Source: Sorangium aterium
GTDB taxonomy: Bacteria; Myxococcota_A; Polyangia; Polyangiales; Polyangiaceae
Length of the DNA stretch: 64,000 nucleotides
Reading direction: 5' to 3'
Assembly (NCBI RefSeq): GCF_028368935.1
Contig: NZ_JAQNDK010000001.1
Coordinates: 1,736,001-1,800,000, forward strand
The translations under genes and the position numbers were made by a program. Shown here in pieces: positions 28,881 to 37,586 of this stretch. Position 1 is the first letter of the stretch. Each line of letters opens with the position of its first letter. The notes below the pieces were generated by a model. The model made no database searches. It was not told where the DNA came from and was given only the letters and a program-made list of their open reading frames with translations.

Positions 28881-29597
28881 TCAGGTCCAGTTGCAGAACT
28901 CGAGCGAATCCGGGTCCGAGGTGGCCTGGACTTCCACTTCAGAGCAATCGACCGGCTCGTAGGAGTCGAACCCCTCGCCCTGCGGCGCCGCGACGCACTT
29001 GCCGCAGCCGAACCCGGCCGGGAAGCTCTCGGACCAGCCGAATCCCTGGCCGGCGATTTCGTGCCAGACGATGACGTGTCGCGAGCTCGCCCCGAGGAGC
29101 GCTGCATCGAGCACATCGGAGTCGATCTCGCCCTCGGGCACCTGGGTGCCCGGCGCGAGGAGCATGACGAAGCCCATGCCGACACCGTTGCTGTTGATCG
29201 CCTCGCGCGGCGGCGCCGACCCGAAGCCGACGGTGAACGTCGCGCCGGAGACCGTCCCTTCGCCGAAGCGGAAGCCGTAGTCGGGGCTGGACGAGCTCAC
29301 CACCCAGACGACGGCCACCACGGCGTCCTCTGGAGCCGTCTCTCCGGAGATCGGTCCGGTGACCGTGAATCCGCCTGTCCCGCCGCCGCCCTCTCCCGTG
29401 CCGCCGCCGCCACCCTCTCCCGTGCCGCCGCCGCCACCCTCTCCCGTGCTGCCGCCGCCACCCTCTCCCGTGCCGCCGCCGCCCTCTCCCGTGCCGCCGC
29501 CCGAGCCTTCCTGCGTGTCATCGGAGCATGCGGGCAAGGCCAACATCATCCCGATCAACCCTGCGAACAACCATCGTGCGCTCTTCATGTCCACCAT
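28881..29597 (-). CDS. lipoprotein with Gly/Glu repeat tether
   Basis: A lipoprotein of about 238 residues with no recognised function. The N terminus is a signal peptide with lipobox (ALPAC). A tether of repeated GEGGGGGT octads follows (residues about 32-75), encoded by 24-bp tandem repeats. The C-terminal globular part (about 80-238) contains VWHEIAGQGFGWSE and CGKC plus two further Cys, so disulfides in the periplasm or on the surface are possible. Start: ATG at 29597, or ATG at 29588 three codons later. It converges with the WYL regulator (14 bp apart). Confidence 0.75.
   Translation of the reverse strand: MVDMKSARWLFAGLIGMMLALPACSDDTQEGSGGGTGEGGGGTGEGGGGSTGEGGGGGTGEGGGGGTGEGGGGTGGFTVTGPISGETAPEDAVVAVVWVVSSSSPDYGFRFGEGTVSGATFTVGFGSAPPREAINSNGVGMGFVMLLAPGTQVPEGEIDSDVLDAALLGASSRHVIVWHEIAGQGFGWSESFPAGFGCGKCVAAPQGEGFDSYEPVDCSEVEVQATSDPDSLEFCNWT
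29378..29502 (-). repeat. 24-bp tandem repeats within the lipoprotein gene
   Basis: About five copies of a 24-bp unit (plus-strand GTGCCGCCGCCG then CCACCCTCTCCC), some shortened by 3 bp, encode the GEGGGGGT tether. Such in-frame repeats can change copy number by slippage without disrupting the reading frame. Confidence 0.8.
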
Positions 29598-29716
29598 CGA
29601 GCACGGCGCGCTCGACGACGGAAGCGGACCGCACTGTTTCCAGGGCGCAAAATCCTGCTCGAACCGCCCCGTTCACTCGCGTTGAAGACCTGTTCCCTCA
29701 CGCGACGCGAAAGGGC

Positions 29717-32700
29717 TCACTCCGAGAGCGCCGCCGCGATCGTCGCGTCGAGCCCAGCGCCCCGGCCCTCGAGGAGGCAGGCCTCGTGGACCGCTCCCCC
29801 CAGCGCCGCCCGCGCGGCCGCGGCGCACTCGGTGAGCGCCGGCCGCTCGATGGGCGGCACCGGCGTGCCGATGTCCTCGCGAAGCGCCGCGGCGCCGCCG
29901 AGCAGGCGCGCGCCGCGCTCCGCCTTCCCCGCCCGGACCGCCGCGCGCGCCAGCGCCTCCAGGACGCTCGCGGAGCGCCAGAGATCGCCGAGCTCCCGGT
30001 GCAGCCGCAGGCTCGCCCGCAGGCGCCGCTCCGCGAGGGCGAGATCGCCGCGCTCGATGGCGATGAGGCCCAGGATGTTGCTCGTCCAGGCGATCCCCTC
30101 CTTGAATTTCACCTGCCGCGACAGGCCCTCGCTCTCCTCGCAGAGGCGGGCCGCCTCGCCGAGCTCCCCGCGGTAGAGCGCCGCGCAGCCGAGGTAGAGC
30201 AGCGCCGTCGCGGTCCCCTCGCGATCGCCCGCGCGGCGGAGCTCCGGCAGGGCGAGGCGGCACGCGCCCTCCGCGCGCGCGGTGTCGCCCGAGAGCCACG
30301 CCGCGAAGCCCGAGTACCCGAGCGCGCGCGCCGCCTCGAGCGTGTCGCCGCGGCGCGTGGCCAGCGCGAGGCTCTCGCCGTGCAGCGCGAGCGCGCGCTC
30401 GTAGTCGCCCTGCTCCCGGGCGACGCTCCCGAGGATCTGGATCACCGAGGCGAGCCCGCCCTCGTCCCCGAGCTCGCGGTAGAGCGTCGCGCCCCGCTCG
30501 AGCAGCGCGCGCGCCTCGCGGTAGTCGCACTGGAGGAGCGCGAGCCGCCCCGCGCCCCGGAGCGCCGAGGCCACGTGCTCGGGCGCGACGCCCGCGGCGC
30601 CCGCGAGCGCCCGGCCGAGCCACGCGCGGCCCTCCTGGTAATGCCCGTGGATGTACCAGAACCGCGAGAGCGCGGCGGCGAGGCGCACCGCGGCGCCCGC
30701 GTCGGCGCCCGCGAGCGCGAGCTCCAGGGCGAGGCGGAGGTTGTCGTGCTCGAGATCGAGCGCCGCGAGCCACGCGGCCTGCTCGGTCCCGCCGAGCGCC
30801 TCGGCCGCCCTGTCGGCGAGCTCCAGCGACAGCTCGACGAAGCGCCGGTTGCACGCCGCCGCGGCGCCCTCCTCCGCGAGCCGATCGAGGCCGTACTCGC
30901 GGAGGATCGTGAGCATCTGGAACCGCGGCTCCTCGCCCGCGACCTGGAGCACGAGGCTCTTGTCGATCAGCGACTCGAGGATCCCGAGCGCGTCGAGCGC
31001 CGGATCGCGGAAGGCGCACATCTGGTCCGCCATGGCGAGCGAGAAGCCGCCCGCGAACACGGCGAGCGTGCGGAAGGCCAGCTGCTCCTCCGGATCGAGG
31101 AGGCCGTAGCTCCAGTCGATGGCGGCGCGCATGGTCTGCTGGCGCTCGGGCAGATCGCGCGCGCCGCCCGTGAGCAGGCGGAACGAGCCCGCGGGCGCGG
31201 AGGCGCGCCCGGCGGCCCCGCGGTCGCCGAAGCGCGAGAGCAGCGCCGCGGGGGTGAGGACCCGCAGGCGCGACGCGGCGAGCTCGATCGCGAGCGGCAG
31301 GCCGTCGAGGCGCGCGCAGATCTCCACGATCTCCGCGGCGTTGTCGGGGCCGAGCTGGAAGCCGGGCTTGATCGCGGCGGCCCGGCGGCAGAACAGGCTC
31401 ACCGCCGAGCTCGCCAGCGCGGCGTCGACCGTGACGTCGCGCGGCTCCGGCACCTCCAGCGGCGGCACGACGTAGCGCCGCTCGCCCGAGAGGTTCAGCG
31501 CGGCGCGGCTCGTCACGAGGAGCGAGAGGTGCGGGCAGCTCGCGGCGAGGTGCGCGATCGCCGGCGCCGCGGCCGTCAGGTGCTCGAGGTTGTCGAGCAG
31601 GAGCAGCAGGCGGCGGTCGCGGAGGAACTGGACGACGCGCTCGAGGTCCGGCCGCGCGCCGCCCTCGCCGAGGCAGAGCGCCTGCGCGATCGCCGAGGGC
31701 ACCAGCGCCGCCTCGCACAGCGACGCGAGGGGCACGAAGCAGACGCCGCCGGGGAACGCGGGGACGAGCTCCTCGGCGACCTGGAGCGCGAGCCGGGTCT
31801 TGCCGGTGCCGCCGACGCCGGTGAGCGTGAGCAGCCCGGCCCTCGGGTCGAGCAGGAGCGCGGCGATCTCGGCGCGCTCGCGGGCGCGGCCCACGAACGG
31901 CGTGCGCTGGACCGGCAGGTTGTGGCGCGGCCGCTCGGCCTCCGGCGAGCCGAACAGGCCGAGCGGCGGCGTGCTGTAGGAGCCGGGCGGCGGCGTGGTG
32001 CCGCGCGGCGGAGCGCCGGAGAGGCCGTGGGGCGACGTGCCGTGGGGGCCGGGCGGCGGAGCGCCGTGGAGGCCGGGCGGCGAGGTGCCATCGAGGCGAG
32101 GCGGCAGGAAGCGGTCCGAGTCGCGGTGCGCGCCGCCGGCGAGCGCCTGGGGCGGGGCCTCGACCGTACCTGCGAGCTCGATGGTGTCGGTGCTGAGCAT
32201 GTCCGCGGACACGCCGCCCCCCCGCGACGCCGGCCCGCCGGCGCCGGGCGGCTCGGCGGCCGCCGAGGAGCCCTCGAGCGCGGCGCGCAGCGCGAGGCTC
32301 TGCTGGCGGACCGAAGGGAAGCGCCCGGCCGGGTCGCGGTCGCACGACCGCAGGAACCACGCGTCGAACGCGGGCGGAAGCCACCGCCAGCGCGTCGACG
32401 GCGGGTAGAGCCGCATCACGAGGAGCGCCGCCATCAGCTCGGCCATGCTGTTCGCGGTCCAGTAGATGTCGCCGGTCAGCAGGCGGACGGCGATGAGGCC
32501 GATCGCCCACACGTCCGCCGCCGGGCCGATCTGGTCCGAGCGCCCGCGCGCCTGCTCGGGGGCCATGTAGATGGGCGTGCCGATCGCCGTGCCCGTCGCG
32601 GTGATGCCGCCCGACGCGCCGAGCGCGCCCGGGTCGACCGCCTTGACCAGGCCGAGGTCGAGGATCTTCACGCGCTCCCGCCCGTCGTCGCCGAGCGCGA

Positions 32701-33142
32701 GGAAGAGGTTCGCGGGCTTGAGATCGCGGTGGGAGAGGCCCCGCGCGTGGGCGAGCTCCAGGGTCTCGGCGACCTCGCCGAGCCAGCGCTGCACCTCGCC
32801 GGGCGAGCGCCTGCCCTGGGTGGTGACGAGCTGCTCCAGGTCGTGGCCCCGGAGCAGCTCCATCACCAGGAAGGGGGCATCGTCGAGCTCGCGGGCGGAG
32901 CCGGCGTCGAGCATGCGCACGAACCCGGGCGCGTCGAGGAGCCGCATGGCCCGGATCTCGCGCTCGAACCGGGAGGCCGCCGCCGTGCCGGCCGCGTGCG
33001 TCCGGAGCAGGACCTTCACCGCGACCCGACCGCCTCCGTCGAGGTCGTCGGCCATGTACACGACGCCCGCGCCGCCGCGGCCGATCTCGCTCAGGAGACG
33101 GTAGCGGCCACCAAGGACGAGCGGGCAATCCGGAGAGAGCAT
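29717..33142 (-). CDS. Ser/Thr kinase - NB-ARC-like ATPase - TPR regulator (1,141 aa)
   Basis: The third kinase-ATPase of the window, from a different subfamily. The kinase has GRGGAGVVY (21-29), Lys43, HRDLKPAN (138-145) and DLG in place of DFG (162-164). A Pro/Gly-rich linker follows (GTSPPGLHGAPPPGPHG and similar). The ATPase is of the LuxR/SARP-associated predicted-ATPase type, with Walker A LTGVGGTGKTRLA and Walker B LLLLLDNLEHL. TPR-like helical repeats fill the C-terminal 450 residues. No DNA-binding domain is seen, so output is presumably by phosphorylation or assembly. The ATG at 33142 is placed just before the kinase fold; the longer reading upstream is Arg/Pro-rich and noncoding in character. 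Confidence 0.9.
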   Translation of the reverse strand: MLSPDCPLVLGGRYRLLSEIGRGGAGVVYMADDLDGGGRVAVKVLLRTHAAGTAAASRFEREIRAMRLLDAPGFVRMLDAGSARELDDAPFLVMELLRGHDLEQLVTTQGRRSPGEVQRWLGEVAETLELAHARGLSHRDLKPANLFLALGDDGRERVKILDLGLVKAVDPGALGASGGITATGTAIGTPIYMAPEQARGRSDQIGPAADVWAIGLIAVRLLTGDIYWTANSMAELMAALLVMRLYPPSTRWRWLPPAFDAWFLRSCDRDPAGRFPSVRQQSLALRAALEGSSAAAEPPGAGGPASRGGGVSADMLSTDTIELAGTVEAPPQALAGGAHRDSDRFLPPRLDGTSPPGLHGAPPPGPHGTSPHGLSGAPPRGTTPPPGSYSTPPLGLFGSPEAERPRHNLPVQRTPFVGRARERAEIAALLLDPRAGLLTLTGVGGTGKTRLALQVAEELVPAFPGGVCFVPLASLCEAALVPSAIAQALCLGEGGARPDLERVVQFLRDRRLLLLLDNLEHLTAAAPAIAHLAASCPHLSLLVTSRAALNLSGERRYVVPPLEVPEPRDVTVDAALASSAVSLFCRRAAAIKPGFQLGPDNAAEIVEICARLDGLPLAIELAASRLRVLTPAALLSRFGDRGAAGRASAPAGSFRLLTGGARDLPERQQTMRAAIDWSYGLLDPEEQLAFRTLAVFAGGFSLAMADQMCAFRDPALDALGILESLIDKSLVLQVAGEEPRFQMLTILREYGLDRLAEEGAAAACNRRFVELSLELADRAAEALGGTEQAAWLAALDLEHDNLRLALELALAGADAGAAVRLAAALSRFWYIHGHYQEGRAWLGRALAGAAGVAPEHVASALRGAGRLALLQCDYREARALLERGATLYRELGDEGGLASVIQILGSVAREQGDYERALALHGESLALATRRGDTLEAARALGYSGFAAWLSGDTARAEGACRLALPELRRAGDREGTATALLYLGCAALYRGELGEAARLCEESEGLSRQVKFKEGIAWTSNILGLIAIERGDLALAERRLRASLRLHRELGDLWRSASVLEALARAAVRAGKAERGARLLGGAAALREDIGTPVPPIERPALTECAAAARAALGGAVHEACLLEGRGAGLDATIAAALSE

Positions 33143-33570
33143 GAGGCGGCCGCGACCGGGACGAGCTCGGGAGGGGCCACGGCGGAGGCAGCTTACCACA
33201 GGGGGCGCCGGCGCCCCGCCCGCCGGCGGCTTCCGTTCCGCGTCGATCTCCCGGCGCGATGCTCCCGCGCAGCGCTCCCGCGCGACGCGCCCGCGGGGCG
33301 GATCCGCGCGAGGGAGAGGGCATGTCCATGACATCGAACGACGCGATCGCGCCGGTGGTCGGCGCCACCGGACACGCGATGTCCACCCGCATGCCCGCGC
33401 CGCGCGAAGCGCTCCCTCGCGTTGCGGGAAGCGGGTATGCTCGGCGCCGCGTTGGAGGGACGGCGCCGAGCACCGGTGAGAGCCCGCGCTCCGGCGCGAC
33501 CCGCGGCCACGGAGCCTGCGCTCCGCGGCCCGGGACGCCGCCCCCCCGCTGCTCGCCCGGAGAGAGCTCC
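33143..33570. other. divergent intergenic region
   Basis: About 430 bp between the minus-strand kinase and the plus-strand surface operon. An in-frame ATG at 33322 with GAGGGAGAGGG upstream could give the first operon gene an 83-residue N-terminal extension, but the extension looks like translated noncoding sequence. No clear promoter hexamers were found. Confidence 0.35.
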
Positions 33571-33885
33571 ATGACCAGCACCGTTGACAAGAGCGACGTG
33601 TTCCTCATCCCGATGCCCGGCAAGCGCGTGGCGCGCATCCCCATCGCGGTCCTCGAGCGCTACCTCGACGAGGCCACGCACGTCGTGCACGACCCTGCCG
33701 AGCCGGAGAGCGACGTGACCGCCCACGGGATGTCCGTCGACCCCGCGACGGGCGCGAGCGTCTGGCACACCGAGTGGGAGCTCGGCCCTTGCGACTACAC
33801 CGACGAGAGCGGGTTCCCGCAGAGCGCCTACGCCTGGCACCGCCACCCGCTCGGGACCGAGTACACCGAGATCTACCAGAAGTGA
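33571..33885 (+). CDS. small hypothetical protein, first gene of a surface operon
   Basis: A 104-residue protein not matched to any family by eye. It starts at ATG 33571 with GGAGAG about 7 bp upstream. There is no signal peptide or membrane segment. The C-terminal half is rich in aromatic residues and His (WHTEWELGPCDYTDE, YAWHRHPLGTEYTE). Its TGA overlaps the GTG of the next gene by 4 bp (GTGA), so translation is probably coupled. A longer start at 33322 is possible but less likely. Confidence 0.65.
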   Translation: MTSTVDKSDVFLIPMPGKRVARIPIAVLERYLDEATHVVHDPAEPESDVTAHGMSVDPATGASVWHTEWELGPCDYTDESGFPQSAYAWHRHPLGTEYTEIYQK

Positions 33886-35282
33886 GCGCGCCCCGGCCGG
33901 TCGTGCCCCGCTCCTGCCCACGCGCGCTCCACGCGAAAGCTCGCCCGCGCCGCCCGCACGACCCGCGCCGCCCGCGCCGCCCACGCCTACCGAGCGCGCC
34001 GCTCCTCGCGGCGGCCGCCGGCGCGATCCTCCTCGCCTCGCTCGCCTCGGCTTGCATCGAGCGCGGCTACCCCCTCGCCGGGAGCGGGCAGGTCGAGCTC
34101 CGCGCCGACGTCGCCGGGCCGCTGTTCGCCGCCGACACGCTCGACGAGGCGGGCAAGCCGGTGCTGCCCCGCCAGAGCCCCTGGTCGACCGCTGTCTCGC
34201 TCAAGCTCACCGAGGCGAACGAGCCGGCGTACGGCGGCTACGTCGAGGTCCGCGCCGTCCCGAGCGAGGCGCTCGCGCTGCACCCCGCGGGCGACGACCA
34301 GGAAGTTGGGGCCTCGTGCGGCACGAAGGACGGCGCGTTCCGCTGCACCGCCGGAACCCAGGGCTACGCCCGCTTCACCGCCGCCTCGGAGGGCGACTGG
34401 TCCGGCGAGGCGCGGCTCGTCGTCTCGTGGGCCGACCGCACCGAGGAGCTCCCGATCACCGTCCTCCCCGCGGGCTTGCCGGAGGACGCCACCAACTTCG
34501 CGCTCATCGCGGGGGGCATCGGCGACAGCGACCGGGTGCTCGCGACCTACGTCCCCCTCAGGTGCACGATCGGCCCCCTGCCGGACGATCTCGGCGCCAC
34601 CTGGCGGCCGGGCGCGATCCGGGCGCGCGAGGCGCGCGTCCGCGCGTCGCCTCCCCTGAACGCGCCGGGCGTCGTGGAGCACGCGCCCGTGATCATCGAG
34701 TCGCTGCACAGCGAGGCCGCCCTCTCGCTCACCCCCGATTGCCGCGAGCGGACCTCACGCCTGCGCGTGCTGCTCGGCGCGACCGGGGAGAGCCCGCCCT
34801 TCATCCTGTGCTTCAGCGACCTCGGCGGCGAGGTGAAGATCGCCGTGAGCTCGGGGCAGAAGGCGCTCGACCCGATCCCCTCGCTCACGGTCGACCCCGA
34901 GCCGCGCCTGCTCCGCGTGCGCGCCCTCCGGAGCGTCGTCGCCGCGGGGACGCCCGGCGATCTCTTCGAGGTGAGCGCCTACAACGCCGAGCGCGTGCGC
35001 ATCGCCGTCCCCGTCGACCTGACCGTCGGCGACGACCAGGTGATCGCGCTCGGCGAGGCGTCCGTGACCCTGCGCGGCGAGGACAGCGAGGCGACGATCA
35101 TCCAGGGCGTCGCGGTCGCGCCGGGGACGACGACGCTCCGCGTGACGCCCCGCCTGCTCGCGAGCCCGGAGTGCTCCTCCGAGCCCATCACCGTCACGCG
35201 GAAGCCGGAGCCGGAAGCGGACACCGAAACGGAGACTGAGCCGGAGCCCGAGCCGGGCGCCGGAGGGGGAGGCTCGCCGTGA
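33882..35282 (+). CDS. lipoprotein with Ig-like/beta-rich repeats
   Basis: A lipoprotein of about 466 residues. A long Arg/Pro-rich N-region leads into LLAAAAGAILLASLASAC, a hydrophobic core with lipobox. The remainder is beta-rich with repeating segments of the form L-x-V-T/R-A-x-x-S-V-V-A-A-G-T, similar to Ig-like or invasin-type domains. The C terminus is an acidic Pro-Glu-Thr tail (TETEPEPEPG) ending in Gly/Ser. The GTG at 33882 overlaps the previous stop; GTG 33903 is an alternative. The stop overlaps the next gene's GTG in the same GTGA manner. Probably an outer-membrane or surface protein working with its two neighbours. Confidence 0.7.
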   Translation: MSAPRPVVPRSCPRALHAKARPRRPHDPRRPRRPRLPSAPLLAAAAGAILLASLASACIERGYPLAGSGQVELRADVAGPLFAADTLDEAGKPVLPRQSPWSTAVSLKLTEANEPAYGGYVEVRAVPSEALALHPAGDDQEVGASCGTKDGAFRCTAGTQGYARFTAASEGDWSGEARLVVSWADRTEELPITVLPAGLPEDATNFALIAGGIGDSDRVLATYVPLRCTIGPLPDDLGATWRPGAIRAREARVRASPPLNAPGVVEHAPVIIESLHSEAALSLTPDCRERTSRLRVLLGATGESPPFILCFSDLGGEVKIAVSSGQKALDPIPSLTVDPEPRLLRVRALRSVVAAGTPGDLFEVSAYNAERVRIAVPVDLTVGDDQVIALGEASVTLRGEDSEATIIQGVAVAPGTTTLRVTPRLLASPECSSEPITVTRKPEPEADTETETEPEPEPGAGGGGSP

Positions 35283-37546
35283 GCGCACGCAGATCCGCCA
35301 TGTTCCTGTCGGCCGCGGCGCTCGCGATCGCGCTCGCCGCGCCCGCCACCGCGCCGGCGCAGGACGATCCCGAGGCGGACACAGGGGAGACCGAAGAAGA
35401 GGCGACGCCGGAGGCGGCCACGCCGGCCACCCTGAAGCGCTCGACCGACGCGGCGCCGATGGCCGTCCCCGCCGACTTCGGCGGCAGCCTGCAGGTCGTG
35501 CGCGCGCCGCCGGGCACCGCCAGCGCCGCCGCGTCGTCGGCCGGCGGGCCGGAGATCTTCCCGGACGCGCGCCGCGTCTGGATGAGCGTCCGCGACACCG
35601 ATCCGGTCCCGATCGAGGCCGCGCGCCGCGGCGGCCGCTGGCTGTGCAGCGGCGGCGGCTGCGCGGCGCAGACCGGGGATCCCGGGCAGAGCGCCATCGG
35701 CGACCAGATGCTGCGCTCGATCAAGCTCCAGACCCCGACGCTGCCCCTGCCGCTCACGGTGTGGGGGCGGCTCACCGAGGACGGCCAGCGCCTGCTCGAC
35801 TTCGACCCGGTGCTGCTCGGCCGCCGCTCGTACCGGCACGTCTGCGCCTACCGCCCGGTCGCCGACGCCCCGCGGTCTCCCGTGGGCGCCCCCGCCGCGC
35901 CGGGCGCGCCGTCACCGCTGTCGCCTGAGCGAGTGGACGTCTGCCGCGACGGCCGGCCCGAGCCGCCGCCGGCCGACGCCGGCGAGCTCACGCTGGGCAT
36001 GCAGTGGCCGAAGCAATCGGAGATGGCCGATTTCCACTACCTCGCCATCGTCGACAGCTGCGGCAACGCCCGCGTGCAGCCGTTCCAGCGCACGTTCACC
36101 GTGCCGGTCCTCGAGGTCGCCTCGGGCGGCTGCGGGCGCCCCGATGGCAAGATCCTCCGCGTCTTCCCGGGCGGCGGCTGGCTCCGGGTCACCGCCTTCA
36201 ACCTCCACGCGCCCGCGGCGGGCAACGTCGTCAACGCGACGTACCGGGTCACCATCCCGCCGCTCGAGAACCTCGTCGAGTCGAACCCCGCGCGGCTCCT
36301 CTTCCCCGATCCGCTCGCCGACGACCTGAAGGTCGACTGCGGCCCCACGCCGATCGCGCCCCGCACCGACGCCGGGAGCACCCCGCCGCCCGGGAGCGCA
36401 CGCCCGCCCGGGCCGCGGGCGCCGTCCCCTGCCCCGCCAGGCATCCGGAGCCCTCCTCGCGCGGCCGGACAGGTCCAGGGCGGCGCAGGCGCCGGCCGGC
36501 GGCCTCCGACGGCGGCGCAGACCGGTCCGACGGCGCAGCCCGGCGCAGCGGAGCAGGCCCCGCAAGCGCCCGCGCCGCCGGCCGGGCTGCCGCCTCCTCG
36601 CCGGGCGCCCGACGTGGATCCATCGCGCCCCGGGCCGCAGCCGCTCGCGCACGGCGCTGTCGTCATCTCGCCGGCGCCGCTCCGGCTGGGCAACTGCCGC
36701 ATCCGGCTGACGGGCCAGGCCAAGCACCGGCTCGTGGCGCCGCTCGCGCTCTACGTCTCGCTGACGCGCACCGATCAGATGCGGGGCGGCACGCCGATCG
36801 AGCTCCTCCAGAACGGCACGTGGATCGTCACGCCGAGCAGCGCGGAGTTCCCGCTCCCGCCGCTCGCCGAGGACTTCGACGGGGACGCGCGGCTCCGGCT
36901 GGCCGTCTACAGCGATCCGCTGAGCCCGCAGGGCAAGGTGGTGCTCGTCTCCGACGCGGGCCGCGTCGCGAGCTCGCTGCGCTCGAACGAGCCCGGCGAG
37001 CCGGAGCGCGCCCGGCGCCTCGTGGGATCGGTGGCGATCCACTCGGTCCCGCTGTGCGGCGAGGACAACTTCCAGACGCTCGAGGCCGCGGGGACCTGCT
37101 TCCGCGCGTACCTCACCGTCCCGGCGATGCTGGCGACGCTGCAGGTCACCCGCGCGCCGTGGGTGGAGAAGCCCCTCGTCACGCGGAGCGTGCTCAGCGC
37201 CGTCGGCGTCGCGCTCGCGATCGACCGCTACGACCCCGTGGAGCGCCGGGCCTTCCCGATCGCGGCGCAGCTCGGCGGCTTCGTGCAGACGCTCGGCGAG
37301 GGGCGGGTCGGCCTCCTCGGCTACGTCGGCGTCGCGCCGACGATCCCCATCCTCGGCTCGGGCGGCAACACCACGTCGTTCGGCTTCCTGGCCGGGCTCG
37401 GGCTGGAGTACATCACCAACGACGCCGGGCCCGACGAGGGCCTCAAGCCCGCCGCGTTCGTGTCCGCGGTCGTGCAGGTCGGCCAGGCCGCCCCGCAGGT
37501 CTCCACGAGCGGCCGGGCGAGCTTCGGCACCTACGCCGGCGACTGA
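35279..37546 (+). CDS. secreted/outer-membrane protein, last gene of the surface operon
   Basis: A 755-residue exported protein. It begins with a Sec signal (FLSAAALAIALAAPATAPAQ) after a GTG start that overlaps the preceding stop by 4 bp. Acidic and Ala/Pro-rich linkers separate an N-terminal beta-rich domain, a central Pro-rich segment (residues about 360-455) and a C-terminal region. In the C-terminal region the alternating pattern (VGLLGYVGVAPTIPILG, FGFLAGLGLEYITND) resembles strands of a small outer-membrane barrel. Cysteine pairs in the central domains suggest disulfides. No enzyme signature is seen. The tight coupling with the lipoprotein suggests the two act as one complex. Confidence 0.7.
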   Translation: MSARRSAMFLSAAALAIALAAPATAPAQDDPEADTGETEEEATPEAATPATLKRSTDAAPMAVPADFGGSLQVVRAPPGTASAAASSAGGPEIFPDARRVWMSVRDTDPVPIEAARRGGRWLCSGGGCAAQTGDPGQSAIGDQMLRSIKLQTPTLPLPLTVWGRLTEDGQRLLDFDPVLLGRRSYRHVCAYRPVADAPRSPVGAPAAPGAPSPLSPERVDVCRDGRPEPPPADAGELTLGMQWPKQSEMADFHYLAIVDSCGNARVQPFQRTFTVPVLEVASGGCGRPDGKILRVFPGGGWLRVTAFNLHAPAAGNVVNATYRVTIPPLENLVESNPARLLFPDPLADDLKVDCGPTPIAPRTDAGSTPPPGSARPPGPRAPSPAPPGIRSPPRAAGQVQGGAGAGRRPPTAAQTGPTAQPGAAEQAPQAPAPPAGLPPPRRAPDVDPSRPGPQPLAHGAVVISPAPLRLGNCRIRLTGQAKHRLVAPLALYVSLTRTDQMRGGTPIELLQNGTWIVTPSSAEFPLPPLAEDFDGDARLRLAVYSDPLSPQGKVVLVSDAGRVASSLRSNEPGEPERARRLVGSVAIHSVPLCGEDNFQTLEAAGTCFRAYLTVPAMLATLQVTRAPWVEKPLVTRSVLSAVGVALAIDRYDPVERRAFPIAAQLGGFVQTLGEGRVGLLGYVGVAPTIPILGSGGNTTSFGFLAGLGLEYITNDAGPDEGLKPAAFVSAVVQVGQAAPQVSTSGRASFGTYAGD

Positions 37547-37586
37547 GCCGCCGCGGCGCAGAGCCCGCGGCGGCCCGGTCGCCCGC

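Noticed and set aside
29528-33331. Plus-strand frame of about 1,270 codons opposite the third kinase, and a second minus-strand frame overlapping it
   Set aside because: Both are Arg/Ala-rich shadows; the kinase-ATPase-TPR frame explains the locus.
33322-33570. Longer start for the small surface-operon protein, with a good ribosome site at 33322
   Set aside because: The extension reads as low-complexity Arg/Pro/Gly text typical of noncoding high-GC sequence; ATG 33571 has its own GGAGAG.
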